A stretch of 64,000 nt of DNA from assembly GCA_963575645.1 (NCBI GenBank), contig OY754465.1, positions 60,969,901 through 61,033,900 on the forward strand. The letters are read 5' to 3'. Under the pieces are notes generated by a model. It was not told where the DNA came from and made no database searches. It saw only the letters and a program-made list of their open reading frames with translations. The position numbers were made by a program, and so were the translations under genes. Source of the DNA: Xanthostigma xanthostigma (lineage: Eukaryota; Arthropoda; Insecta; Raphidioptera; Raphidiidae). Shown one piece after another: positions 1 through 13,100 of the stretch (its first letter is position 1; each line of letters opens with the position of its first letter).

Positions 1-1156
1 CAAGTTTTATATCATGGCCATCGTCATCATCTCCAAACGGATTTAATTCTTCAGGGTAAACGTCTGATTCGTCATTTTCAACTACACTATTTGTTACAGG
101 TGACAAAGTTTCCACTTTGACCGAAAGGTTTTCATTCTCTTCTATACTTTTATCTAACTTTGTTTCATCTGTTACTAAAGATATTTCTGCATCACTTTTT
201 TGAACTGAATCTAGACCAATATCGTCTGTTTTATTAAATTCGGTTTTCAACTGTTCTGGTTCATTTGTGTTATCTAACTTGTCTAATGAAGGCACTTTGG
301 GTATTTGAGATTCACATAGTTTATCCGTATCTAATTGATTTGAACTTAACCTAACACTACTTTCTACATTTTGTTCTTGTTGCGACGAAGCATCTTTTTC
401 GAACATCTGCATTCGCATTTTGACCAGAGACAGTCTTGGATTTGGTAGATCGTCTTTGTTCGCAGCTGCGTTAGTTTCTTTGGTAACCACATTAGCTTTA
501 TCATCGCTACTTAAACTACAAATTGACGGTACATCGCTATCACTACACTTATAGTTAATTTGTTCGTTATTTACACGCCTTTCCGATTCGCTCTCGGAGA
601 CGTTCGGAAACGGCAACTCTACATGTTTATTTACACATTGTTCTTCGCCGCGTTCCTCGACGCACTCTACACACGCGTTCACCGCTTCGACAATCGGCGA
701 CAACTCAGACTCGACCGGAGGAGACTCCCGACCGTCTGTTCGATCCGGTTCGAGCATGTTGCTGTTCATGAAATCGCTCATCGCTTTGGACATTGGAGAA
801 ACGTCGCTACTATCTTCATATCGCAGCAGTCCTTTCTGCTTCTCTTCATCGCTGAGAGATCGAGTCAGAACCTTCTGTTTCTCCAAGCACGAGTCGACCT
901 CGTTCTCTGAATGAGCTTTCGTTATTTGAACGTCCTCCTCCTCGTCTGGACACGTCTCGCAACAATACTGACCATCCTCGGTTTCGTAATAGTTGGCGAG
1001 GCTGAGTTGGTGCGAACAACGCGCGCACCGGAAACACGTACGATGGTAGAGGCGTCGACCGACTAAAAGGCGCTCCGCGAGGAACACGGGCAGGCCACAT
1101 CGGCTGCACGGCTCACGTCGTAGGACACCGCCGCCGACACCGCCTTTTGCCGCTAT
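1..1156 (-). CDS. MICALL: MICAL-like coding exon 4 (partial): LIM domain and acidic tail with NPF motif
   Basis: The exon starts after a TTCACAG acceptor (AG at 1158-1157) in phase 0 and is open for 385 codons to the window edge. The first residues are [16 protein letters not shown]. The LIM zinc ligands are C162, C165, H183, C186 and C189, C192, C211, C214 ([18 protein letters not shown]). From about residue 220 the chain is acidic, Ser- and Glu-rich and probably disordered (for example SESESE and SSDD clusters), with a short basic/Met patch near residues 384-399. Close to the edge, [15 protein letters not shown] contains Asn-Pro-Phe followed by acidic residues, the type of motif bound by EH domains of EHD proteins. 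GC content is clearly higher in the LIM part than in the flanking intron. Confidence 0.95.
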   Translation of the reverse strand, partial: MAAKGGVGGGVLRREPCSRCGLPVFLAERLLVGRRLYHRTCFRCARCSHQLSLANYYETEDGQYCCETCPDEEEDVQITKAHSENEVDSCLEKQKVLTRSLSDEEKQKGLLRYEDSSDVSPMSKAMSDFMNSNMLEPDRTDGRESPPVESELSPIVEAVNACVECVEERGEEQCVNKHVELPFPNVSESESERRVNNEQINYKCSDSDVPSICSLSSDDKANVVTKETNAAANKDDLPNPRLSLVKMRMQMFEKDASSQQEQNVESSVRLSSNQLDTDKLCESQIPKVPSLDKLDNTNEPEQLKTEFNKTDDIGLDSVQKSDAEISLVTDETKLDKSIEENENLSVKVETLSPVTNSVVENDESDVYPEELNPFGDDDDGHDIKL

Positions 1157-4100
1157 CTGTGAACAAAATGTAAAGCACTTTTTATACACCGGACTACAGA
1201 ACACAAGAAATTAATTTTAAATTTAAATATTAAAGATATCCCAGCTGTTGCTTGATTACAGTTTACTTCATAATATTTAGTGTGCCAATTGTTTCGACAA
1301 TGGTCATACACAGGATGTGGTCACTTCCTATACTGATTAATTAGAATGATACACGTAACATGACTGACCGTTTCAATGGAGTTTCACGGTTAATTAAACA
1401 ACAAAAATACACGGTGAAGCAGATCAACAAACGAAATCAATACCATCAATCGATCGCAAATGAATAATCACTCAACATCCATGTATGTATCATAATAAAT
1501 ATAAAGAATGTCAAGAAATTTAGATATGAAATTAGAGCGTCTTATCAGAAAATGTTTTTTTCTTTTTATTACAGGAATATTTAAACTCAAGTTAATCGTA
1601 CTTAATTTTTGACTGATAATCTGTAGGTACCACTATTATTATACGTTATCAATACATGTCTAATATGTTACAAACAGTACTTATATGAATCCTGCTTTGT
1701 TTTAATTTATTGATCGCTGCAATTCAACAACACAAAATATACTTCTATTGAGATTTGGCATATGGGCAGAGTTTAGACCAAATGCAATGTCCAATCCGCC
1801 ATTTTTCATATATATAGTAATATTAACAGGATGCAAAATGTATTAATGGTTTAAATTTCTGTCGCTAGATGTCCGATGGTTTTATGTCAAATCCCAATAC
1901 TCTTGAGTACACGAAACAATGAAGTGATTTTCTAAAACTGTCCGAACATCAATTTTATAATCAATACCAATAATATTTAAATTAAAATCCCATTAAACGG
2001 TTAATTTGAAGTAAATATTGATGTTTATATCAAAAGGTTTCGCCCCATATTAGAATGAGCCTGTATTCTTGTTTGGTATACCGTTACTGAAATAAAACTC
2101 CGTCACGACTTATTATTTTATGCATATGTGTAAGTTGGGTTGCCTACTTACAGGTCATTCGCTGTAACATTCGGCCTTTGTAATCATTTTTAGTCTGACG
2201 TACTTTCATAATTTCGTTTTTTACGTGAGAATATATTATATACACAAGGAAACTATATTTCTGTATCAAAACAATATGTTATTATATTTTGATATCAAAT
2301 ATTTAACCAAAAAAATTGTAAAAAAGTGAGAAATCTCAGTTCGTAATACCGTCCCTTTCTATTAAACTATAATGAAAAACAAAATGTCAGTCCCCTCAAA
2401 AGCAACAAAGGTAATGATAATGAAACACCCATTAAAACATACATCGAAACAGCTAAAACAATTGTTTTATAGTTCTGTAACAAATACCAAGCAAAAATAA
2501 AAGCATACATAATAAATAAAAAAATAACAAAAAAAAAAGCAAAAATTACCTTCTAGCAGAATATTTCGGGCTTATATTGTCCCATAATGTCCAAGCTTTC
2601 TTCCTAAGGAAACAAAAAATAAACAGTGCGAATTTAGTGACATGTATCGACGAAAAAAATAAAACAATTGCATCTCGTTCCATTCCTTTGAAGCATTCGA
2701 TTAAATACGAACAGTCAAACTGACCCACAAACTCATCGGGGGAACCTGGAGAGCACGTAGGCTGATCAAGTGCCAAATGTTATAAAAACTCTTACATGTT
2801 CATTTTAATTTCATTAGCATCTATACATTTATGTAGGTTTGACAGCAAGTTTTTTTCACGGTAGAAAATCCGAAATCTAGAACTTCTGAAACAATCTCCC
2901 GCTCCCATAAAAAAGTTAAAAGACATCGATGCCTGATGTTGTTTCTCCGATCAGATTGTTGAAATCCCATCTATTCACAATCTGCACAGAACATTTAATG
3001 GCGGTACATCTGAGATCATCGATATTTGACCAAAAATATAAATTTTTTATTCTTAACGAAGTTGCCATTAATGTCCTCGTGCACCGCTCAGGTCATCAAT
3101 CCAAATCTACTATGACAAGAGATGCCTTACTACTCTAAAAATAATTGGATAGTGACGTCACTAGACTCAGTACTTAATCCGGTGCAATACAAATTATACG
3201 GTCATCGTGCTTAAATCTAGTGCATGCTTGATAAACGGAGTTAGAAGACCTTACTATCCAGAATCTAATCATCAGAGACATCTTATATGGATCTTTTACC
3301 CAACGCGGCGGCGCATGCCCAGAAAATGATTCCAGCAAGATGTGGGATGTTCAATTGTATTTGACTAGGTGAGAGTGGAGACTCTAGGATCGGCAGTCTA
3401 TACATACAGACTAGTGATGTGCCAGATATCCGTATCCGTATCCGTTAGTTTTCGGGCGGATCTTTTACCTTATTAGTTTTCAATTCATAGATGAAATTTT
3501 ATATATACCTATAGGTGATTAGGTAATAATAAAAAACTATTAAATTCCATTCAGATTATTTTTTATTTTTTAAAATCGTATTTGGCACCTTTATATTGCA
3601 AACATTTATCGTAGTGAGTACCATATCAATAGTACATAATTCAAAGGTACTAAAAAACTATCTTTATAATGAGATATTGCACATCGATCTTTGGAAAGAA
3701 ACAATCTGTTATGAGAGTTAACTCTTAAAGAGGTCAATAACTTTTTCCCATAACAGATAGTCTCTTTCCACAGGTCGATGTGCAATATTTACCGCCGCGT
3801 ACTCTAAGAAAGTTAAGATCCGTATCCGTATCTTGAAACCAAATATCCGTATTCAGATCCGTATCCACGGATATACATTTTAAACGATCCGGCACATCAC
3901 TAATACAGACCAATGGAACTACTAGGCATGTCGAACTGAGATCGATTAATGGAAAACCGGTCAGTTGGGGTAAAAGAAGCATATATCGATCTGAAACACT
4001 GGATCGATAAAGTGAATTGATCCAGGAACTTGTCGAATCGGACCAATTTACTTTATCTAAGAAAATTGTAGCTGAAATTCAACTAACGAATCGATTAATC

Positions 4101-7100
4101 AAAAATCGATCTTGAAATGCTCGATTTATCGACAATCGATTCTACTGCGTCCGATTCGAATCAAATCGAAAATCGATGTTTCTCAGAACGAATCGACACA
4201 AACTAAACAATAATAATAATACAGACGGATAGCCTGCGTTCATCGATGTGACTGCTCTCCATCGAATCGAAGGAATGGAACGAACACGACTGTACTTATG
4301 TAGGAGATTACACTACGTAAACAAAACAATAACTATTCTGTGAAATGCATGGTGCTATGTATGTATGTGTGTGTGTTTCGGTGCTCTTCTACAGCTATAT
4401 GGGTGTCATTTTGACAACAATGTTGAAAAAAATAAATAATGATACATGAATAATACAACTAAACCTCGGGCAAACGAAACCAATCCGAGATAACGACTAA
4501 ACTGAACGTTGCGGAAAACCGTTTATTGAACTTAGGGTAAGGAAATTTTCTAATTGTATTTTTGTTCGAAATATGCTAAATTTAAAAACAAACTGTCTCG
4601 CTTTGTGGGATACAGTGTGATGTATATTGTCTTTTGTTTTTAATTGAAAATAAACAAAACAATGCACTTTTCAAACGCAGCGCAATATGCATTAGAAATA
4701 ATATTGTTAGAGCTGTAACAAACCGTATGTATTCGTTACTGAGTAACGGGTACATCGTCTGACTTGAAGTAACGAATCGTTACCTACTAATTCATTTCGT
4801 TACTCGCATCTGTCGTATCCATGTCAGTTCGACTCGTTTGATGCGGTTATACGTTATACGAACGAAGTCATACCGTATCACGTATGCGACGCGTCTCGGC
4901 GATGGTACATGCTTGATGCTGTCAGTACAAGATTGTATGTCGTATGAAAAGTAACGAGTAACGTAACGATACGAAAGTAACGGGTACTGGTTCTTTAAGT
5001 AACGAATACATACGGGTACACAATTTCTCGTTACTTTTACAGCTCTAAATATTGTACATCGCTACATGCTACATATCGGTCATTACATTACGGACATGCC
5101 TTCAATTAATTTTAACATTACATAATTACATATGGTCTGAAAAAAATTGGTCGACAATTTTATTTATTTGAAGAGTTCTATTCAGACGTTAATCAAAGAT
5201 TTGAACATTACATAATATCTGTATATAGCTAAACTATCTTCATATGTTTTTATAACCTCAAATTATTTACACTGAAGTGAATATAATTTAAAAAAAGACA
5301 TAAATAAATAATAAATGGTTAAGGGTTAGATTTTAGTTTAGCTTTTTTAAAATTATTTGGTTTTTGAAAAAATACAATCACCATAGATACAACAATACAG
5401 GGTTCAATAATAATTTAACAGTTGGATGTATAACAATCAGTGATCAGTTTATTTGTACTTTTTTGTATTTTTTGTTTACCATTTTCTAACTATAAACAAA
5501 ACTAAGAGTTGAGAGCGAAGTTGGAAAAAAGGTTATTTTCGATGGAAAATTGGCTTAAAATCATCTAAACACCCGCAGCAAGAAATAAATACTTTAATAA
5601 AAATATATTTTTTTAAATTTATTTCAACCCCTCAACATCTAGGGTATCTGGACTTAGTGTCAATTCAAAAATTGTTTTCAATTTATTCTTTTTTTTTCAT
5701 AAAAAAATTGAAAATACAATGGCTACTTTCAATTATTCTCAAATTACGACCTAGAACCACACGGTTTGTAAGAGCCGAGTCGTGAACACACCATACTATT
5801 GCGAACCCCATGATCGCGACTATTCTTAAACCCAGAAAATTCAAATTTAAAACCACGACATACTAATAAAAACTTTAGCTATGTCTAGCATTCAAACATC
5901 TGTACAGTTTTGAACTGTTTTCAGAGACTCAAAAGTTTATCAAATTCTAATATTTTACTAACGTTACAAAACATATTTAAAAAATGTGGATGCAAGTAAA
6001 CAGATCACGATGACTGGTTAAACAGCGCAGCCCTAACGCAAATCGACATGACAAACGACAATCGGTGGTATCGTCCAGCGTCCTCACACTGTTTTGCAGA
6101 TATCACCGGCTGTCGTTTGTTTTGTCATAACACGGTTGAAGATTGTGACTTGTTTTTAAACAAAACAGCGTTATACTAATATGTAACAGTAAAATGTACA
6201 ACCAAATGTCACACTGTTTACCAGAATTGATCCATTATGTTACAACATTTCCCGAAGTATGTTATTTGCTTACTTTTTGTTAAACAAGATGTGCAAATTC
6301 GAGTATGTATATGTTACAAAAGCGATTTGTTTAGTATAAGCTTAGCCATTCGATTGCTTTTTAACGTCGACAAAGAACATGAAAAATAACTATCTATAAT
6401 AAATGCTGGTATGAATGCCATATACATTCACAATGTAATTAAACGTTAATAATCCTTTTCCATAATACGGATTTACTTCCATTTGTTTCCAGACAATTAT
6501 GGTGCTATATTGACGTTATAAAACTCTTAATAAGAAATTGAAAAACCATTGTTGAGACTGAAATCTAATTATTTATAAACTTATAATTTACTGTTATCCA
6601 CAGGTTACTCAAATATTTTATCTTGATTATTAAGTCAACTCTTGGAAACTATGTTTCAAAATGTATACTCAATATTACGGAATCTTGTGGTCAATTTAGA
6701 AAGATTAAATTATTGCACAAGTAATTAAAATAAAATCATCAAATGACGATTTTAAAATTATCAAAGTGTTTCGATATAATATTTTGGCGGTAGATCAAAC
6801 CGGCATTTAGAATTAGTCATTTTAGGAAATGTTTAGAAATGTACAATTACTGAAAGAGCTCTCAACCTATAAAAACACTTCGCGTTATTTAGAATGATTG
6901 AAATTTAAACACATAAATGCATCATGCTCTAATGAATGATCCAAATTAAGGGAGAGAGAGGGTTAGAAGTTGTTGCTATAATCACACCGATAATTAATTG
7001 GCTTATATGAATAAAAATGTAATTTAATAATATTATTAAGAGGAAAGTTTGGATGTAGGAGGTAATCTCCGAAACTACTCATCCGATTTCAAAAATGTTT

Positions 7101-10100
7101 TCACCAATATTTAGAATGGACTTTCAGGATGGACATAGGCTATATATTAACGCGTTAAAATAAAAGCGTTTTTCGTGGAGACCAATTTTGCAACGCGAGT
7201 CGACGAAAAACGGTGGCAATCTACAAATTCGGGCGAAGTCGGCCGCTATGAATTATATTTCCTTAAGTAGCTCCTAGATTCTAAGTTTATCTCCCATTTG
7301 TAATACGTTATGTATTTTTATGTTAAAATATCATTTAAATTACAGGCTACAGCAAAACTATTCAAAATTAGATACGTCAATATGTGATTGTAGCATATGT
7401 AGATATGTGGAAGACAGTTAATAGAAGTTTGAAGTGAGAACACGGAGACCAAATGAAGGCATGATTAATAGTGGAATGTATGTTACTTGATCAAAAACCG
7501 AATAGCTTACCTTCCCAGATTCGACACCAACCCACCTCCAACCAAGTGATGAAAGAACTACATGCATTATCAATTACAGAAAGGATATTAAAGATCATTC
7601 TTCCATATACTTAATACTTCTATATTGCTAGTTCCCGTAAATGGAAGTATTGCCCACCAAGAGAGACAGCAACTGTATGCTTCTATCTCACTTATTTATA
7701 CTCGGCCCGTTATACGCAAGCGTTGCGACTGTAATGGGAAGTGGACAAGCCCATGTCCTATTCTCGGAAATGTGCATAACATATTTTAAGGTCTAAATGA
7801 CGAAGACAGACATACGTCTGTCTTCGTCATCCAGACCCCTACTAGCAACATAGGAGTATTAAGTATATGGCTTCTTCCTTGTTTAAAAGAGATAGATATT
7901 ATAAATTTTAGAAGCTCGACCACAGAGATCATATACATCTGTTGTTCATTAAGATGCAAGAAAATTATGTTGGAGACTGGATTAAGGACTACTATTTCAA
8001 TATTTCGAACGGAAAAAATCCCTGAATGAGGATTTTGTACAATTCTGAATGATCTGCGATTTAAATATAACTATATACAAACTGCAACCTCAACATGCAC
8101 TAATCCCACCAGAAAGCTTGGACGAATTTCACCAATGGCAAGAATGCACTGGACTCCCACCGCAATGCGAACTGATTTGTCTGATTTTAAACTGGCCAGA
8201 TTCGTTGAAAATACGAAAACATTGTGATTTTATATATAGAATTCGTCTTAGATATCTTTTTTGCGGAAAACATACCGAGTGTTCTAAAAGTATGGAGGTT
8301 TTATATGGTCGATTCGGATATCAAAATCGATATAATTAATTGCTATGGCTCTTCAAAAGTGAAAATTAATGTCTTTTTCTAAACCATTCGACAAATATAC
8401 TATAACGCAAAACGTCCAAATCCGATTTATATTCGTACATAGGCAATTTTTACGAATGAAATTTTACGAGAACTTAGTTACTCCAAATTGATTCTACAAT
8501 TTTAAGTGTGCAATTTAAAAATACAAGCGATGCAATCGCACTTTTTCTAAAGTTTCAATCAATCAGAATCTGGCCAGCTCCGACAGACAGGAAGCAGTAG
8601 TGCAAGCAAGCGATGCCACTAACCTTGGTGGGCGGACCAGCAGATCCTGGGGACACCATGCCGTGGTCAGGCGGCGTCGTTGACGCTCGTTTGCTCATCA
8701 GCCTCGTCGGAGATCCTCCTGTAACAATAACGACGTGTTCAATATGGAGACATTGCTTTTCTTCGGCTGTGGTTTCAGTATTCCAGTCATTAACCGCGGC
8801 AGCTGTTTATAGTGACTAGAATAACACGTGGACTAATGCAAGTGTTCCTTTATGACAAACCAACGCAAATGACGCAACTGAAGGAGACAATACTTGTAAT
8901 AAAACAATACGACCTCAAAGCAAATAGGTAGTAAAAATAGAATACTTCAAATAAAGTGAATCGACGCTAGAGAATTCTTTTATCGGCCGCCGGTTGTAGC
9001 AATGACCACTTATTGTAGATAGTATTGTGCCTTCTGCGTCTCTAACCTCTACCTGTTTCTTGTAATCCATTGAAATAATGATAACAGTTAGTGATAAGGC
9101 CGATGCCATCAGATAACACTTTATACAGTATGTACTATTTTAGAGCTGTCTATGTTTTAATATTGGAATAACAGTCCGGGAGGTAGTGTCAAAATTTATC
9201 AGTGATTTATCTCCGACTCAAATGTAATTGATTGAAGAGTTTAACCATTACTCTGTTCGAAATCGAAAGTCAGTCAGCGCGACTGCGGTGGGTGTGGGCG
9301 TGGGAGGCTGTGAAACTCGTCGGAAAAACTATGAAAAAAAGTGATAAATCTGCTGATGAAAATTTGTTAGATTGTAAATAATTGATGATTAAACGTGAAA
9401 ATACTCGTCAGTCACTTTCCCGACGCGGGAAACATCGTCAGTCAGAGGTTTGAAGCCTTTAAAAGAATATCAATTGCTCAGTGTTTGAATTTAAAATCGA
9501 TATTTTCAGAACGAATAGTAGGAACTGAATTAAATTCAAACACTGAGCAATTGATATTCTTTTAAAGGCTTCAAACCTCTGACTGACGAATTTTGACACC
9601 ACCCCCGGACTATAAATGCTATCTATACTAATATATAAAGCTGAAGAGTTTATTTGTTTGCTTGTTTGTTTGTTTGGTTGGTTGAACGCGCTAATCTCAG
9701 GAACTACTGGTTCGAATTGTAAAAATTTTTTTTTGTTAGATAGCCCATTTATCGAGGAAGGCTATAGGCTATATAATATCACGTTACGACCAATAAGAGC
9801 CGAGCATCAATAAAAAATGTTGCAAAAAGTAACTGAAAATTTGTCCGTCCGACAAAAACTTCTGAACGGTCACTCCGATCATCATGAAATTTGGACACAA
9901 CACTCATCTCGGTAAACTAAAATGAGTGTGCGCACTCATTGGGACGACATAATTTTTTTACGCGTCAGCTCCCTAACTATAGGGTTTGACTTAAAGTTTC
10001 CATATTTCGTGCAATTTTTGTTTTAAGAAATGGGGATTCCGTGGAAAAGAACAACACATATTTTGTGGGCGATCCTTGAGATTTTCAGCGATACCGTTGC

Positions 10101-13100
10101 TTCACCGGTCAGCTGCAGCTGATTTTCTTTGCAGAAAGAACGCCTCTTCTTACAAAACCGTACTAGTTTGGAGGCAGTACTGCACCCTGCTGAATACGTA
10201 AACGGAAACACACGCCCCGACACTGCTAATCGTTCTCTTTAATAATGGGCAGGTTACGAAACGTAAATAAATGGCACCCTGTATAATTGAGTAGGTACAC
10301 TCTAGGATTTACGACTATTTTTTTTACTAATTCAATATACAGTGAGTAAACAGACGAAGGTATTCCTTTTGTTGTGGGTACTTTCAAATGGTGTATAAAT
10401 ACCTACAACGTGACTAACCTGACATTAGAAGTATTCGTAAAGATTACAACATTTCGCTGCCAATATGCCGTGTGGAGACTTTAAAAACCTGGTTCAATTA
10501 GTGGAACAAACAATGAATGAATCAAAGAGAGATATGTAAAAATATTATCTAGATTTGTTCATAGTTCCCTAATTATTATTATTATTATTGAGCAAGTCCC
10601 ACTTTTGCTAAGTTCTTTGAATATTTCTACTTCGATTCTACTGTACGAATTTTAAAAGAAGACTGGTCTATGGAATGTAGTCCTATGACCGAGCGCACAT
10701 GCATTTTATATTAGTAAAATGTAATGATCCTGGAACCGCTTCTATGCAATAAGGGACACAATGGTACACATCAGCGACGTCTCGCCCTTTCCCCACCGGT
10801 CTTCTTTAGCCAAGCGCACAGTACATTCATCTTTTAATGGGTTTGAAGCAGGGATGTTGCGGATGCAGATTTTTTCACATCCGCGGATGCGGACGCGGAT
10901 GCGGATTTTAGGAGGCTGACATCCGCGGATGCGGATCTGTACAAAAAAAACTTATGTGTGGCTAAAAAAAAAAATAAAAAGAGAGTAATCCTTATCCTTT
11001 CTATACTTAATAATAAAGTAGTGAGTAAATTACCTACTATTACTGATTATAATAAATTATTTTAGTAATTAAATTTGAATAGTGGAGCATTATCTTTAAT
11101 GAAAAGAAGGATAGCCGCCTTTTCGGGCTCCAGTCTGTTTCGCAAGGGTTCGTATATTAATCCTGGGCTACTAAATAACTGTTCACTTGGAACACTTTCT
11201 TTCTTGTCGCAACCTGCTACACATCCGCATTCGCATCAGCTCCGCATCGATTTATGCGGATGCGGATGAAGATGCGGATGTCTAAATCGATGCGAATGTT
11301 CCGCATATGCGGATGCGGATGCGAATATTCGCAACATCCCTGGTTTGAAGTTATATAGGTAGTATATAATTTTTATATATGAAAATTAGAGTTCCTAACA
11401 TTAAATTAGAGTTTAAAAAAACTCAAAATAAAAACACTCTTTTATATCAACGTGTACTAAAAAGAGAAAATAATTTTTAAATATAAAGAATTTCTTCAAC
11501 AGCGATAAGAAGTATCCAACTTGTCCCTATCGCAGTTGAACAAATTATAATCCTAAAACTAAACATTCAAATGACAAATTTTAAATAAATTATTATTTAT
11601 GTATTAACAAATATTTATATAAATTCTTGTATTGTCATATCTAATAAGTGTGCAAAATTTAAAATTATTTAGACGTATGGAAGTGGGTGAAAATTAAACT
11701 GAAAGATTCCATTAGATCAGTGATTCCCAAAGTGGTCTATATCGACCCCCAGGGGTCGACAACTTGCAAGGGGTCCATGTCAGCGGGAAAAAAAATTGGG
11801 GGTCCATGAAATTAAAATGGAGGTCAACGATAGTGAATCTCCTAACAAAAAAAGAAACAAAACTGGACATCGTTAACCGAAGAGATTTAAGATTAAAAAA
11901 ATCACGTGACTGCAAACGCACTAAAATTGTTTTTGACAGTTGTGACGTCATAAAGGTAAAATGTATATACGCAGTATACTATCAATGGCTTCTACATGTG
12001 TATTGACTAAAACATTATGACGTCACATTATGTTCGGGAAATGTCGGCGCGTTCTCGGAACTGGGTACAAAAATTTATTTTTAATTTGATATAGCTTTTG
12101 AATTATAACGAAAATAAAAAAAAGAAAAATAGTTTTGTTATAAAACTTATATACGATCTTTCCATTTATGACAAAAAAAAATTTCATTCAAAAGCCCAAT
12201 TGCGTTCCAGAGCCTCAGACATCAATCTCAACACTGAAAAATGGGTAACTGGATCATCTATTAAGACTCCTGATAGTAATCTTCATATAAGGTTAGCGGC
12301 GGGTGCATTCTAATATTTCTGGTATGAGATGCAGTCATGTCTGCATTTACCGCATACCTGAAATGGGCGGTTAGATTACCGGAGAGACTTAAAGTCACTG
12401 TAAATATTTCGAAGAATAGCACCATAATAATTATACTATACATTACATGTATGTTTCTCAATAAACGAAGCCCATCAGCGGTATTCGATTTTAATTAAAT
12501 TATACAACAAATTTCACCGGACATTGTACAACAGATATTATTCATGTCATCAAACAGATTGCGTCGCGTTACGTTGAACGAAGTTGCGAAATTCAACAAT
12601 GGCAGTTGATCAGTTCTTGTTGGACATCGAAGGACAACAAAGAGATGGGATAACGTTCGGTTTGTTTGTTGATCTCTCCTGCAGACCGAACTGGACTATT
12701 AGAACCAAATCAGAATTGCGAACAATCGTAGCTAACATTTTATTGAAGTAAAACTTCTTTACGCCCGCTTGGGGAGTAAGCTGGTGAATGCCTGACGAGA
12801 GATTTACGGAAGTGTGATCGGGCGAGGCGAACGGAAGTTGAGAGGGAGATATAAGTTAGTGAAGATAGAAAGAGGATGACAAATACTTCACTGGCTAGTT
12901 GTGCCATCAGGTGGCCGAAAATATAAGCAGTACTAACAATAGAATGACACATACTTTACTTGCTATAGTGGCGCTATCGGGTGACAACTGACAGAAAAGT
13001 TTTGTAAACCTACTTTAAATAATAATTCATAAAGATTTACGCTTAAAATCCAACGAGAGAAGTAATTGCAATGTATTAGTCTTGTTTTCATTATCTTTAT

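Noticed and set aside
846-1109. 87-codon minus-strand open frame overlapping the LIM exon
   Set aside because: It is out of frame with the LIM-coding frame, which alone gives the zinc ligands and fits the splice phases.
7797-7830. Possible terminator or microRNA hairpin
   Set aside because: The stem is a perfect 15-bp inverted repeat with a tiny loop, too short for a microRNA precursor, and no T tract or gene is associated.
8049-8339. 96-codon plus-strand frame in intron 3
   Set aside because: No domain, no start or splice context; composition like the surrounding intron.
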